64,000 bases of DNA from the NCBI GenBank assembly GCA_036345935.2, contig JADWOT020000006.1:15536519-15600518 (forward strand), in the 5' to 3' direction. Below, in pieces: positions 10,160 through 25,100 of this stretch (positions are counted from its first letter, which is position 1; each line of letters begins with the position of its first letter). The notes beneath the pieces were generated by a model, which saw only the letters and a program-made list of their open reading frames with translations, had not been told where the DNA came from and made no database searches. Position numbers and translations under genes: made by a program. Origin of the DNA: Taenia hydatigena. Lineage: Eukaryota; Platyhelminthes; Cestoda; Cyclophyllidea; Taeniidae.

Positions 10160-13100
10160 GTGAGATGCTTATTGCTATTATTTGTATCATTGGGTGAATG
10201 TAAGCTAGCTTTATCGTCGAGGGTTGCTTGGTGTTTCGGGCATCTGAAGCTGCTTTACAGGAAACTCTTGTAATTTCTTATTTACTTCGAAGTGACTGTT
10301 TTCATCTGGCACATAATTTCCAAATTATGCTCCTATGTCAAAACATCGAAATTTTTTAAGCATATAAGTAGGCTTCTGATAACAACTGATCTGAATTATA
10401 TATTACTGGTTTCTTCCAATAAGTTGCGCTGCATGTGGCTTTTGTTTACTTTCTTTTACAGGTGTACATAGTGCTGAAGTGGCAGAACGAATCCAAGTTT
10501 TTGGATCGAATGTGATTCCCCCCAAGCCCCCGAAAACCTTTCTGCAACTTATGTGGGAAGCACTGCAGGACGTTACTCTCATAGTCCTGATGGCTGCTGC
10601 AGTGGTTTCTTTGGCACTCTCCCTTTATAGCAAGTGTAAGTTTGTTCCTTTTATTCTAAACACTTGTTTAATAATCTCTCTTGCTCTGTCTGCTCTGGTA
10701 GTTATGTTGATGTTTAACCAAGGAAAATCGGTAAATGTGAAGTTCCCGTGATCTTGCCAAAGGATTGCCGTATTATTTGGAAACTTTCGTATCTATTGCT
10801 GTTTTAATCTTATTGACGAAAGTGGTCGCAAGGAACGGTGCTTTCGAATCCATCGTTTAAAATTTTTATAGCTTGTTGCTAATACAAAACTAGATTTATT
10901 TCAAAACCTGTCATCTTTATGTTGCTCCTTTTAGGAGGCAATATTCTATTATATATTATTTTTTGTATTCGTTCTAGCTAGAGGCTGAATTTTTTATAAT
11001 TCAGGTTTCTACTTATTTAATCACTCAGCAAAAGTTTTACTTACATACTTGTATGCTCATTTAATTTCATTTGCGCTGTCAGGTAGTACGTATGTAAATT
11101 TATTTAGTTATGTCCATAATGCGTCCCATAATGTTTCATTTTACCGCTATTTTTTCACTGTTGAGGTATAATGGAGTTCTTCGTCTTTTTCCGCTGTATG
11201 AAAATGGATAATGGTTAAAAATATGTAATTTTAGGACCTAACGTAGTGCACTAAAATACTCTGTGGAATGCATTTTTCGTCTCATGATTATGATTACCAT
11301 CAGACCGGCTTTTATTGTTTCTACTACACTTATAAATTTTGCCAATATAGTGTTTGTCTCACCTACCGTTCTCTTTCGGCTGTTTTTACGAATTGTTGAT
11401 GCCAGTTTCTCTGCATGCTCTGATAGTAGCCACTTTTATTTGATGAACTCTCAGAAGGACCTTGGGTTGGGTGGTCAAAAAAATCTTGTTACACATTGGG
11501 CCCCAACTCGTAAGAACGTACGTCAGTGTGTGTCACCTTTGATGCAGAAGCTGAAGCGACAGCAGAGACTGGCGCATAAAACGCAACGGAACTACAGTAT
11601 CGCGATTTACGCACTTGCCGACGAGGGAATGCACGCCATTTTTAGTCACTTTTACCCTGCACCCTTACTGGGCAATTGCTTTACTTGGCCACCTCTCCAT
11701 ATTTGTCTGCGCGCGCGTCTTGTCAATCAGCTCTACCCCATTACCTAGATACATCATTTCGGATACCTCTAATCCATCACTAGTGTTGAATTTGCGATAG
11801 CGGTGGATTTGCAAACTCGCAAGTAGTAAGTTAACGTGTAATGTTATTAGGAAATGATCACGATAGAGGTCTGTTAAGTGGATTTGGCACTTTATCCTGA
11901 CGTGAAACTTTCCAATTCACCGATTCCTCCCCACAAGTCGTAAGGTTTTAGCGATAAACGATCTTCCTACGATATTAGAACAGCGCCATTTAATTCTTAT
12001 CAAGGGCGAGCTCGGTTTATGCTTAGATGGCGTGCCTATTGTCAGTAATGTTCCTGGTGGAATTCTGCCTAATAGCTTCTGCTGAAGATGCATGTATCTG
12101 AACGTAAACGGTAGCAAACTGCGCTCAAATTTACGGGCTTAGTGGGAAATTAAAATTGTGTTGCGTTATCATAGAATGTCCTCTATTTTGCGCTTGACCG
12201 AAAGTCTATTTTGCGCTGCCTTGGCCAACCTGGGGCCCTTAGAATACAGAAAACTTGCCCACGCTGAGCAAGAAACTGAAGGTCATACTCTCCTACCAGC
12301 CGTACATAGTCGGGCAGATCGTCAAGGTAACAGATTACCTGTAATGAAATACTTTTTACAGCAATCAATCGTAAGTCAACAGACAGAATTAAACGACTGC
12401 TAACCTCTTGAGTGAGGCTGTGATCGGTAATAAACACACCAGTCCCTATGGTTTATAAAGTTCACTTGAACAACTTCCATAAAATGGCTCATTCTATTTG
12501 AGTGCATTGGAAGATTTTCTGTTCGCATAGCAAATTGGCTGAGCCATGGTGATGGTAGTCTGTGATAGCCAGTTTCTCAGACAATCACATTTACTGTATC
12601 CTAGCGCGGCTTCTCATGTTGGAATTACTTCATTTACGGCTCGTCGTCATAGCTTTGAATCTGTAGCTATCCTTAGTCTGGGTTGTATTTTTGATTTTAT
12701 AAACCGATGCTCTTAAAGAGTGACATCTCTTTGATTTTCGGCGGCGTACCATGACCCTTTCAGCGGTACGTTGGCTACGAATTTGGTGTTAGATAGCACA
12801 ACACCTAACATATTACTAATACCGAATATTGCTCACCCCATGACGATATGCACTCTCCCGGTGCGACACATGTTTGGGCATCAGGATGAAGAGATTACGT
12901 GTGTCATATTTGCGATATAAAGGTATGTTTTAGATGTCTTCAATACTATCTACGCTCTCGACTTTTGCGTGTTTATGACTTTTCCCGGTCTTTCCAACAC
13001 TTTTTCTTAATCCCTTTTTTTGGGTCACTTCAAATGACCGTTTGGAGTTGCTATACTTTTCTATATTTAAGTGATAGAAATGCTTAAACAGAAAATCAAT

Positions 13101-16100
13101 GTTTTTGTTTATTAACTTTTCACTTCGTTTGAAATTTTCAACCGTACAGACTGGTAAATTTGATGTTACACTTTAATATAATGTAGTTGGTTCAAGCGTG
13201 GCATATCTTATGAGGGCACTGCATTTCTGGTATTTTTCTTTCGTTAATGGCATTCACTCACTATTTTGCAATTCAAATGCCATGCAAAATTGAATACCTT
13301 CTCGCATCTTGTTGTTGTTAGACCTCCGTAAATCATGTCGAGTAGAGGTGAGAGGGGCGTTGAGCGGGTATGCTAATTTCCCCTATTTGGACAACTCGTT
13401 CGCATGTCCTCTCTAGCATCTACGCTTCGGCTTCTATTCAACTAGATTCAGTTTTTTTTTGCAAAATTTAGGCTCTTTTAGTCTCCTTTGTGTGTGTGCG
13501 CATGGCAGTTACGACCCTCTCCATCCACCACCTCTCCTCTCGATCTCCCCCTTTCCTTGATGACAAGCTTTCTTCCACTGGTCGCTGAGGCGGCACTCCT
13601 CTGTAAATACTCTGACAAGTCAGGGAAAGGTATCGGCCTTTTAAGGGCTTGACTGCACGACGGAGTGAAGGATTCATCTTCGTAATTCTAAATCCTGACC
13701 AGAATATGATCATATGTGGAGGCGTGCCATACTGCCACCTTAAATGCAACAAAATTCAAGCATTGGTTTTCTGTTCGCGATGTCGTCGTGTCCTGCTGGA
13801 TCTAGGCGACTTTAGCTTTGGAAAACGATTGAGGCCCTATAAATAAAAGCCTTGCTTCATGCAGTGGGTTTGAGTGGTGATTATCCTTTAAAAATTTCAG
13901 AAACTCGCTTTAGAATCCCATCAAAAATTTTCCTAACTGCCCTACGAGGCTGCCTGTTTTCAGGTCATCCTAGAATTTGCCAGCTTCCCCTTCGCGGGAG
14001 TGAAATGATATGTATCAGAGAATTGCCCCTCGCTAAGCGCTTTTCGATGGCTTGGATTTGAGATCGCATAATTTTGGAAGATGCACTGTCTAGTTCTCAA
14101 TTGGCGGCTTTGTCTAGACTCTTCCAGTTAAATGAGATAAACGGTGTGGCTCCGGGAGGGTGGAGTTTTTATCGTGGTAAAAAGCACTTTTTTTATTGCT
14201 GCACTTTTCAAACATTCGTCTGTTACAGTCAAGTTGCAACCTTGGCTCATCCTTATTTATATTTAATTCCCCACTTCTTTTCCGACAAGTTTCTTATTAA
14301 GCACTAGTTATAAGTGGACTTCACACTTTTATCCAAAATTGAAATGAAACAGATTGTTACGTCCAACGTCACGAATTCAGAATCCTTATCTCGAGTCTCA
14401 AGTATATTGTATACCTTGTCTGGTTTGCCTCTTATCAGTACATTTTCGTCAGTGATACGAGGCGAATCTAGTTGCCACGCTCCGACTCGAACCTGCATTC
14501 GACCTTTCCACTTGGTGATGTTAGGTGTCACCTTTGTAAGAATTTGTGGCGTAAAATTTTATCAAGCAAAACATTTGCTGTGGCTTCTCTAATCATTTCA
14601 ACTGCACCACGGTTTACCAAAACAGGTGTCAGTCCTATGTAAATTAATCAGTTTTGCCCTTGACTAAGTGTTTCTTTTAAAATAGATTTTAGTTAAAACT
14701 CTTCACGCCCAATGCTGCCTATTATTGGTGGAATTCTACTAGAGTAGTTGACGATGATTTTTATGGTTTCGTTTCTTAACAAACCCATAAGTATAGGTAC
14801 CCTTCATTCATATATTGTTAGCCCGAAAAATATTTTTTTCTCTTCTTCCAACCCTTCTGGTTATTACTCCCGCAATTCCTGGCTTGTTACAAGTCTGCCT
14901 GATAGATCGTTGGAAAACATCTGACCGAAACCCGTGCTGACTCTGCAATGCCAGTCTAGTAACATATTACAAACCGCAACGAAATTCGCATTTTATCCAC
15001 ACATTAGCACACATGTGCATGGGTATCTGGGTCATCTGATGGCCAGGACACCCCAACGTGGGAATTGAATCAGGGAGAAAACGAGGGGAGTCAGAGTTAG
15101 GCATATGGGTGTGAACGTTTTCATAGGATGGCGGTGGCCTGGGTATTACCTTATAGACAGCGGAGGCAACGTGGGCGGGGACGAGACGGAGGGGGACGCG
15201 GGCTGGATCGAGGGTGTGGCGATTTTGGGCGCAGTGCTAGTGGTGGTCCTTGTCACCGCCGTCAACGACTGGCAGAAGGAGCGTCAGTTTCGCGGACTGC
15301 AGGACAAAATCGAATCGGACCATCGCATTTCCGTCATGCGTGATGGCGAGTTCTTCGAGTGCCTCGTGGGAGAGATTGTTGTTGGCGACATCTGTCTCAT
15401 CAAGTATGGTACGTCCCATTGTCAGTTTCTTTTCACTTCAAATTAGCCATTAGGATGCACTCAAGGTGTACATTCTTCATTGTCGCACTTGGAAGCATGA
15501 AATAAACAAAAGTAGAAGTTGGATTTGGACTACCGTTTCCATCTTCCAAGTCGTTATTGATCCATTTCCCACTCATTCACAAGTTTACTCAACAACTCGA
15601 CTTACAATGGATGTGTGCTTTTCATTATGCTACCAGATTTTTCTTCAAAATGATGATATCCTGCTACGCTTCGGAGTTTGCTACATTTAATGGATTGGAA
15701 TTAATTTTTGTGCATTCGTGCTCTTACTACATAGCTACAACCCCAATCAAATGTTTCGGCAGAATTGTTCTTGCTATCTTTTCAAATATATATATATTAA
15801 TCAAACCCAGAGGTGCTGTGTTAGACTCATGTGAATCGGTCTTCATGCAGGAAAGGCTGAAAACTCATTAGCAAAAAAGTATTTATATACAATTACATCT
15901 GGAATGCTTTTATACCGTCACTAATTTGTCTCGGTTTTGCATATGCATACAGTGGTTTAAGGAAATGAAAGCCCTATCTATCTTTTTCAAGTGAAATTTA
16001 TAAGGAAACGCTGAAGCACAGTTTGTTCTTAGGCCATTGTCTCAGTAAAGCTGCTGTATTGGCATTCTAGCGCAGTACTGAGTTTCGCCACCAATTCACG

Positions 16101-19100
16101 AAACTGTTCTCCCTCGGATCATGCTGACTTAGGTTGAGACGACCTATGGATAGTTTGGCGAAGTGGAGAGTTTTACTGCTGCGCCCAGTTTTGGATTGCA
16201 GCTGCCGGGGCACGGCGAGGATACTATCTTACCGTTTGATGTGATGCGGGTGTATAATCAGTGAGTAATGTGATGCTGGAACTAACCCAAACAAAACAAA
16301 TCAGAATATTTGGATACTGTATTGCATCCAGAGGTAGTGAGGAGATTTTGATACCTTAAAGTATTTCGTCACTTCCTCGTACTAAGGGATAGTTGCGAAG
16401 GAAAATATCAGTGCAGCCACTGTTTCAGTGGTTCTGACATTTGGCGCTCTTTTACCCATGCCTGTTTTCCTATCATGGAAGGGAAAGATTAGTCATTTGG
16501 CCAAAGTATGCATATAACGTACACTGTTTCTTTTTGAGGTCACAAATAACCTGCTACATATCTTCTCCATAATCTCATTATGGCCCTTTAGGCTGTGAAA
16601 TTAATTTTCACGGTCATCTAGTGGATCAGCGAGGTGCGCGTGGCGCAGAGTTGACTTTGTAGTGGATCCAAGCGTGGGAATTTTCCCTGCCCTAGTCATA
16701 TTTTTAGTGATTTCAACTAAATGACCTTGGTAAGAAGCGAGTATTAGTCCAATCCTATAGTCTATGAGCATACGGCCACCAGTCTGGTTTCTATACGTAT
16801 CCGTTTAATGCACTCGAGAGCATTGTACTTCTGAATGCTTGACAGGGGATATTAAGCCCACCCATTATATCTGCTGCATGCTAAAATCGCATTTGGGACA
16901 CTTAGTCGAGAGGGCAGTAATCAGTCGAGTTCCACTGATAGTTTCTTCTTTCTTGTATCATTTTTTGTTTCTTTTTACGTTCTTCCGTCCGATGTTCGTT
17001 CACCTATCCTGGCGGAAATCATGAAGGTCACAATGGCGAATTTTCTTGCATTTTGATTTCCAAGTTTATTATTTCCGAATGTGCTTTAACCACTTTTCCC
17101 TCAAAAAATGTTGTTTTACCTTGAAGCAAATGGTGTTGGAGGTCGAACTTTGATTTCGCTGAACTTCTGCCCGTAAAATCAGAGATTCGGGACTCACGAA
17201 CAGCTGTTTTTCACAATATATGCGGTGTGTTTGGAAAAGTCATCGGCGGTTGGGAGCATGCATTTTTCTCCAGCTAAGCAATGCACTGTTGTCTTGTGAC
17301 ATTTTCTTTCTTCCAGACGCCTTCAGCATTGAACTTGCAGCGATAAGAAACTACATCACACTCATTGCTTTCTGAAACTACTCACATTTTATTCGTTTTC
17401 AGGTGACTTACTGCCGGCTGACGGTGTGATTATACAAAGCAATGACCTGAAGGTGGATGAGAGTTCTCTAACTGGTGAAGCTGACCATGTGAAAAAGGGT
17501 GAACAAATAGATCCCATGCTCCTGTCGGGTAAACTTCTCTTAATTTTACGATAACTGACCTTTGATCGAACCAAACGTCACCGAGGTTTATACGCATTTC
17601 TCACCCCTTTGTGTTTCGCTTCCCAAAGTTGGGATCGGCAAACATTTCAGCCATCAGTTGCGGAGGTCTATCTTGGGTGTGTAAGATTCGACCCTTTGGT
17701 TACGTCTGCAAAAATTTGGACTGATTCGGTTGCTTTGAAATCGCTTGAAGGTTATACTTAAAGGACCATAAGAGGGATATTTTTGGCATGATTTATTGTG
17801 AATCTCCTGTCTTTGCCTCCATATGTATGTCTATTTTTGGCGCATTTTGATTGGGATGTGCTTTTCTGCGTATTGCTATCTCCGTTTCCTTGTTATTCTG
17901 CATGAAATTACGTACGAACATAGCAGGAAAAGCTGGGTAAAGTAACGGGAGCACATGCACCCTCTTACCTGGTCACCCATTTTTCTCTAGTGCTGTGGTA
18001 ATTACATTTTTGATTTAGTTGTGACCCCTGTGGTAAATATGATTCAAGCAAATTAAAATTCCACTTTGAAATGCCAACTCGAGAAGAAGGTTCCAGAGAT
18101 TCGCGAATTTTTCGTACCTTTGTTGAAGTATGGACCGATAATCCGGGTAACTACGGCATCGCCCTTGTGACTGTATTTGGGCAGAGAAACTGTTCCAATC
18201 TACTATACTTGATCCAACTTTCTGCTTGGGTTCGAGTGCTAAACTTTGTGACAAGAATTTTAGCCTTTGCCAACATTCACAGTGTCCGTCAGCAATGGGA
18301 CCAAATATGTGGAAATGCGCAAAGTTTCATGGTTTTTTCCTTAAAGGTGTGTTTTCCTAGTTTATGAAGTGCATACTTCATTCCATTGGTAATGATGCCA
18401 CAGAAACGATAGGTTTTTCCGGCTCGACAGCGTAGTGAAATTGCTAAAAATGCTTAATGTGGTGATCGAATGGATGCTCCCTTAGTAAATTTTTCGACTA
18501 TCTCTGTAAGAAACTGTTAAAATTTGAATTTATTGTGAATCTCTACTAATCGTACACATTCTATATGATTTCGTCAAGTTTAAAATGAGGATTTATGTCT
18601 TCGCTGTTTTACTTGGTGCTATGGTTTCTTGAAAATGCGTTGTTAGCTCTTGCGCTACTATTTTGAGGATTTGCTATTTTATTCTTCGAGTCTGAAAGTA
18701 ATTCATTTCCTCCTCTCATTCCCACCGTAGTTCGCTTTAAAAATAAACGATGGCAAAGTGGATTCGTTCAATGGAAATGCTTGGCGCTAGTTACTTGATT
18801 TACTTACAAATTAATAGGTGCAACAAGTATATGAGTGGATAGCTAAATAAACATTTTGTTTTGCCTGTTTCGTGATCAGAGAGCTTTTGCTCTTGCTAGT
18901 ACTAGTGGACATCCAATCGGCTTATTTGCCTTGCCGCCTCCACTCGAAAAGACGGTTCCCTGTGTTGCCCTCTGTGGCTGGAGTTAACCCTTGGTATTCC
19001 ATTCAAAAGAAGCGCTGTCTTCCCTCCCTTCCTTTCATCCAGCAAGCACGGAGCACATTTCTAGAAGTTACACCACATTTGACCTTCGCTGGATAAGACC

Positions 19101-22100
19101 TATGTTCAACAATAGATTGTAAAGGTTGTTACTGGTTGGGTCCGACTACATAAAAGTAGCCTATTTCTAAAACTAGTGCTTGACTTAACGCGTCCACCGT
19201 TGCCTCTCCCTCGCTAGTTTGGTTAACAAGAGGAATCTTTTGAGCCTTCCGTTCTTTTAGCTTGCAGTTCATGTGGGAAGTTGGCCTATCTCCTCTTTGG
19301 CGTGCCGCTGGAGTTAACGCTGTCAAATCCGCTAGCACACAGCCGCCCACGCCGGGAGCAAAGGCGTCCACGCGTGCGTGCGCGCTTCATTCTGCGCAGT
19401 CCCATAAAAGGGTATCGCTACGCTTCGCCCATGCACGTAGTGCTCCATGGTTTTTGAGGGGACAAGAGAGGACAAATTTGCCATATTCAGGGCTCTGTAG
19501 CAGTGATGCCAGTGGTGGTGATGCTTGAGTTCCCTAGTGAAATAGGTTTCATCAAGTTGCACAGTTCTTATGCCAGAATGAAAAATGAACGCTGACAAAG
19601 TCACGGTTCTTTCGTGTCCGAATTCCATCCTTCTAGCCTCTTGAGGCAATTCGTTTAACACTTAAACTGTTAATAGTCTACCTGATTGGTAGCTGAGGTG
19701 ATCTCATCAGAACTTTTAACGAGTTATTGGATGTGCCTCTATAAGGGGTTGTCAATTTAGTAAGCCCATTTTCGTCACACTCTTGGGTACAGGTGGCATT
19801 TCGTGTTGATGAAAAGTACTCTAAATACACAGTGAATGGAACCGATATTAACGCTGTCTTATAAAGTGTTAGCTTTGTTTTCTAGATTCTGGACCCTTCT
19901 GAGGTGACGGTTAAACTACATGCGTCGGGTCTTGCCTCTGTATTTCGTATTGTACAAACCTTTTGAAAATTGTTTTTGCCAAATTTAATTGATGAAGTGG
20001 ATCTGACTATGTGGATGCACAGATTAGGTAGGCATCAACACTGATAATTTTAATAGATGTGTTGTCAAAAGATACCGCATTCCAAGCTTCCAATTCTGGA
20101 CTTATTTTCTTGCGGTCTTTTGCATGCTTCATCATAGGTCGGAGTGGAGATAAAAATAACCGTGCTAAAGAGTAGTGTTGCTCTCACGAATGATGACTGT
20201 CGACTGTTTGAAAATTTTGTCGGTTCCACATCTTTTGATGCCCTCTCTATACTGATTGGGTTCGGTTATGGCTATTTTCCATGCGGTTCTGTGATCATCC
20301 AACGTGAAGATTTGGCGCGCTGCTTTGGCCCTTTTTCTGTCTGAATAATTAACACCGTCTACTATTGCAGTGGGAGTTATCTAATCTGCTAGATGCGTCT
20401 GTATTCATCGACTTGGCGGTCATTACTAACCCTGTCGTAGATCTCTTACAATCGCTTGTTTTCACCTCTGGTAAGCCGATCTTGCTCCCAGCACTCGTTT
20501 TGATGTGTGAATATCAACAAGTCGTCAGACATCTTTTAACACTCAAAATCTCTGGGATGCATAAGGTCCATCGCTTTTCACGATCCCTTATCTCTGGGAG
20601 ATAAAACTGTATTTCACTGCCTTGAGAAGCTTTTGGGATTTCAGCTTGAAATGCGGCAAAAGCTGGTCTTTGCAGATGTTGTTTTTTGTGGTTATTTTTT
20701 TAATTTTCACTACAAATTGCAAACTACTTGTCCATATCATATGGTATAATCGGATTTTATAGAAAGTGAATAAATATATTTGATGGAAGACACCCTTTTG
20801 GGAGCATTTTTGTTGCAGGAAATTTTCAGCTTACCGTGTGAGGTCACTAGCTTTGAGGCTCTTTACTTTTCCGCGAATATGGCTTGTCGAGAATTCAATA
20901 CAATTAGCTAGTAATTATAATGTGGCCATCGAAAAGTAGTTTTTTTTCATACATTCACAACTTCCGGTCCGGAAAATGCAATTGCACTATTGGGGGTCGT
21001 TCTGATTTTGATGCGTGTTCTACGCAAACGTGCCTTCGGTGCCATGAGGTCATGGTGTGTCAGTTTTGTCAGTTGGTTGCGGTATTTTTTATACTCCTAC
21101 TAATATTTGTCTGCATCCGCCCAAGACGCAACTGTTTGGGCTCAAAGTGACCCCAATCCCATGAGCGGATTTCTTAATTCAGTAGTAGTTGAGACAAATG
21201 CACCTGGCGGATTGCATACCCACACTCAGCGCTCCCAAACTTCGTTTCTATTGTTCCACTTTATTTAATCACATGACAATTTTTCGATTAACAATTGGCT
21301 TTCATTAGGTATTCACATCTATCCCCCACAAGTAGCATTAGATAAGGTAAAGTTGAAAATTTTGTCTAGGAACGCATGTAATGGAGGGCTCTGGTAAGTT
21401 TCTGGTGACGGCGGTGGGGGTGCACTCACAGGCGGGCATCATATTCACTCTTTTGGGCGCTACCGAGGGCGTCGGCGCCGGTGGGTTTGGCGGCATGGAC
21501 ACTGCACCTGGCGGAGGACTCCCTATGCCACCTTCCATTGAGACCATTCCCCATCCCTCGGTGGCCGCGACCGCGGCGGCGCCAGTTGAAAAATCCTCCG
21601 TCCAGACTCCTCTGTTGATACAGAACAATAAACAACGTATGGCTGACGGCATTGGACACCGGGGCACAAGTCCACATCCTGCTAGTAAGTTGATGCTTGG
21701 AGAGAACTCAAAGTCCCACATTAGATGACCAAGGCTGACGACTGGCAGATTTCAAGGCTATCTTAGGAACTCTTACGATGTTAAACTGAATGTTTAATCT
21801 ATTTTACATTTAAGTTGTTTTTTTTTCGATTATTTTGATGCTTCAGAAATCTGCCATTCTCTTATCTCACAGTCGTATGTGTGGGTCCTATCAATTAAGG
21901 ACGCTTTTTGCTCTATCATAATGATGTGTTTCACACAACTTCGGACTTTTTTCGGACGCCTCATACCTGTTTCTCCTATTGTACAATAAAGTTGACATGA
22001 ATAATGGCTGGTTGTATGCGAAGGCAAGGTCTGCCTGATTCGGACTCTTATTTTCGGCCATTTGCATTTAATGCGGCGACTGCAGTCCTGCCTCATGCAC

Positions 22101-25100
22101 GTTGTCATCCCTTTACGTTAAAGTACCGGCACGTCCTCTCGGCTGGCCTTCTTTTCCCATCTCATCCTTCCCATGTTCTCTCTATATAACTATTCGCTTT
22201 TCCATCTGCTTATCCACTTTCAATTTCTTTCCTTGATTCTGCCTTTTGTTGTGTATGGTAATTTATAGGCTTTAGAGAGGTGTTCACTCCGAAAGCGCTC
22301 TCTCGTTCACTCACCACGCCACCCTTATTTCACACTTCAGATGTCCAAAAGGAAAGAAAATGATGAGCGAAAAGGATGTTTCTGTGTTTTCGCTCTAAAA
22401 CAAAAGTAGAATCACAATACCGGATCTCCTTTTCTGACCGCAAATACACTGCACCAGTAATTATGGCCTACTGCCGCTAGCGACATGTTTTAGAGTAGTT
22501 TCTTGGATTATTCTTTTGCTTCAGCAGGTCTGCAAATATACTTCAAGTTCCACTTCTCTTCATTATGTTATTCCAAGTGATTTTGATTAAAATTTTACCT
22601 ACTTTCGTCACAAAAGAGAGGATAATTGCCAGCAAATCAGCCATTTAACATTTTTTATTACTCACAGTGGTAGTAATGCAATACAAGTTCACACATGTGA
22701 GGTTAAGTTTGCAATTTAGTGTCATTTGTATTTTTGTTTCTCCCCTACCTCTAGCCATGGAGATGGGTCGTTTAAATAATATGGGGGACCATACGGTTAT
22801 CGGTGACGATCGAAACCTCGAGCCTCTTCTTCCAAGAAACGGCAAGGGTGGCGACAATAGTGATGGTGCGAATACGGCAAATGTGGAAAAGGAGACGCCC
22901 AAGAAGAAGAAACGCCCCAAGAAGAAGTCATCTGTGCTCCAGGCGAAGCTCAATCACCTTGCTGGGGTCATTGGACAAGTTGGTCGGTCATTGCTTTGTC
23001 GGTCTGCATTTTCTTCACTTTTCCTTTGAACTATTATTTGTCGAATCCGTTCTCCAGCATCTAGTGGGTAAACCTCCTACTGATAGCTTCGCTTCATCGT
23101 TCCGGTTCTCCCATAGCCAACATGTTATCTATAAATCTGCTCATTTTTCGCTTTTTGATGCCTGATCAGAATCAGGATGTTGGTTGGTGTGCCGGAGGTT
23201 TTTTTCGCTTCACAATTCAAATAATATGAATGAATTGGATTAACGCTCGTGACTTACCAGTGATTGTAGCTCTTTATTTTCATTTATGGCAATCGAACCG
23301 TATGTCATGGCATTACTCGAGTGTTATCTGTGCATATTGCGGTCTTAGAACGATGTTTTTGAAATTACTTAGTAACCTAGTCTTTTCTGAGGCTGAACTA
23401 CCCTACTTGAGCTTAAACCTATTGAATTTATTGCTTAATCTTATGAATAGGCGTTTAACTTTGTGGTTTTGAGCAGTCTCTCAATCGCTGATGGTGTATT
23501 TGGGAAGAATCAACGAGACAGCCAGTGTGACTTTTTCTGTTGCAGGTACGGTGATCGCTGTATTAACGGTGGTCATTCTTTTCGTCAAATTCGCTGTGAA
23601 TACGTACTATATTGAGGGCGAGTCGTGGAACACAAGTGTGCATCTGAAGCAGTTCATCCACTTCATTATCATCGGCGTCACCGTGCTGGTGGTAGCTGTG
23701 CCCGAGGGTCTGCCTCTTGCTGTTACCATCTCTCTTGCCTACTCTGTAAAGAAGATGATGAGAGTATGTCCTGGCTGGTGTCTCACCCAGCTTTAGCTCT
23801 TATTTAACCAGATGACCAGTCTCATTTTCTTTTCGGCCGATGTAAAACGAGTTACCACTTATTTGTCAGTCTAATAAATGTACGTGGATATTTTTATCTC
23901 AAATAGAGATCGATTAAGTTTGGACCTTTTGTGAGCTTCTTCACTTCTCTACTCACTATTTCGTTGCGGAATCTTCCCGCAAAGCCCCTGCATCTGCCCA
24001 TATTTTTACGCAAATGCTAAAACAAGTTCCTTATCGCGTACGAAATTGTGGCATTTGTTATCAGATTATGCAAGGCAGGCGAAATCTGCTTAGCCGAAAT
24101 GTTACATCGATGACGTCTTTTTATTGAAGCATTTATGGGGCTTAACTAGTGCTACTTAACATTTTGCTGTCTAAAGCAGTCAATAACGTATCAAACTTTT
24201 CCTATTGCTGATCAGTCGTGTCGTTGAGCCTTTAATTTCAGTGCCTCAGAACCGGTGTTTCTTTCGCAAACTGATACTAACAGACTGGTTGCGTGGATTG
24301 CAGGACAACAATTTGGTTCGTCATTTGGACGCCTGTGAGACGATGGGCAACGCGACAGCCATCTGTTCGGACAAGACAGGGACCCTGACCACCAACCGCA
24401 TGACCGTGGTGCAATGCTACCTCGGTGGCTGTCACTTTAACGATCCAAACAACCTGCCCAAGATAAGTCACCTCAACTCCAGGTTGGCTCACCTCCTCAT
24501 CCACAGCATTTCCATCAACAGTGGATATACCTCCCGTGTTTTGGTTAGTCCCACTCTCCTGTCGCTCCCTTCAGCCCGCCATTTCGCTTTATCTCTCCTA
24601 TGCCTGACCAGTTTTGTGACTGCCACCTATGCGCTCAAATCTTACCTCTGTATGCAAATTTCTTAGCTTTCATTGAATCATCGCTGTCTACTTTTGTGAT
24701 TTATAGTCCACAGAGGGAAGGTTTCTTTTCAGCGTAGGAAGGCAGGAAGAAGCCCTAGTCTATTGAGTCGGAAATCACTTCCGTTTCGCGATGTTCCCAC
24801 TTGTCTTCGGAAATTCAATCGAAGCATAATCTAGATTGCGCTCTATGCGAAAAGTTGTTGCGGCATTTTAATCTACTGCGTCGAGCGTTTTTTCTAAACT
24901 TTTAATCGACTATCTGTGGATATTTGCTTACCGAAATTCACACTTAAGTTTACCATATGATTTCAAAATAATATTTCAAGATTTTTGTCGCTTCGGTAAT
25001 TGAAAAGCTGCAATTTTTGGCTTATAAGCAATGATACAAAAAATGGGAAGCTTGCCGCTTCCCTCCGAACGATATCCGCTCTTACATGAGTCAGTTGAGG

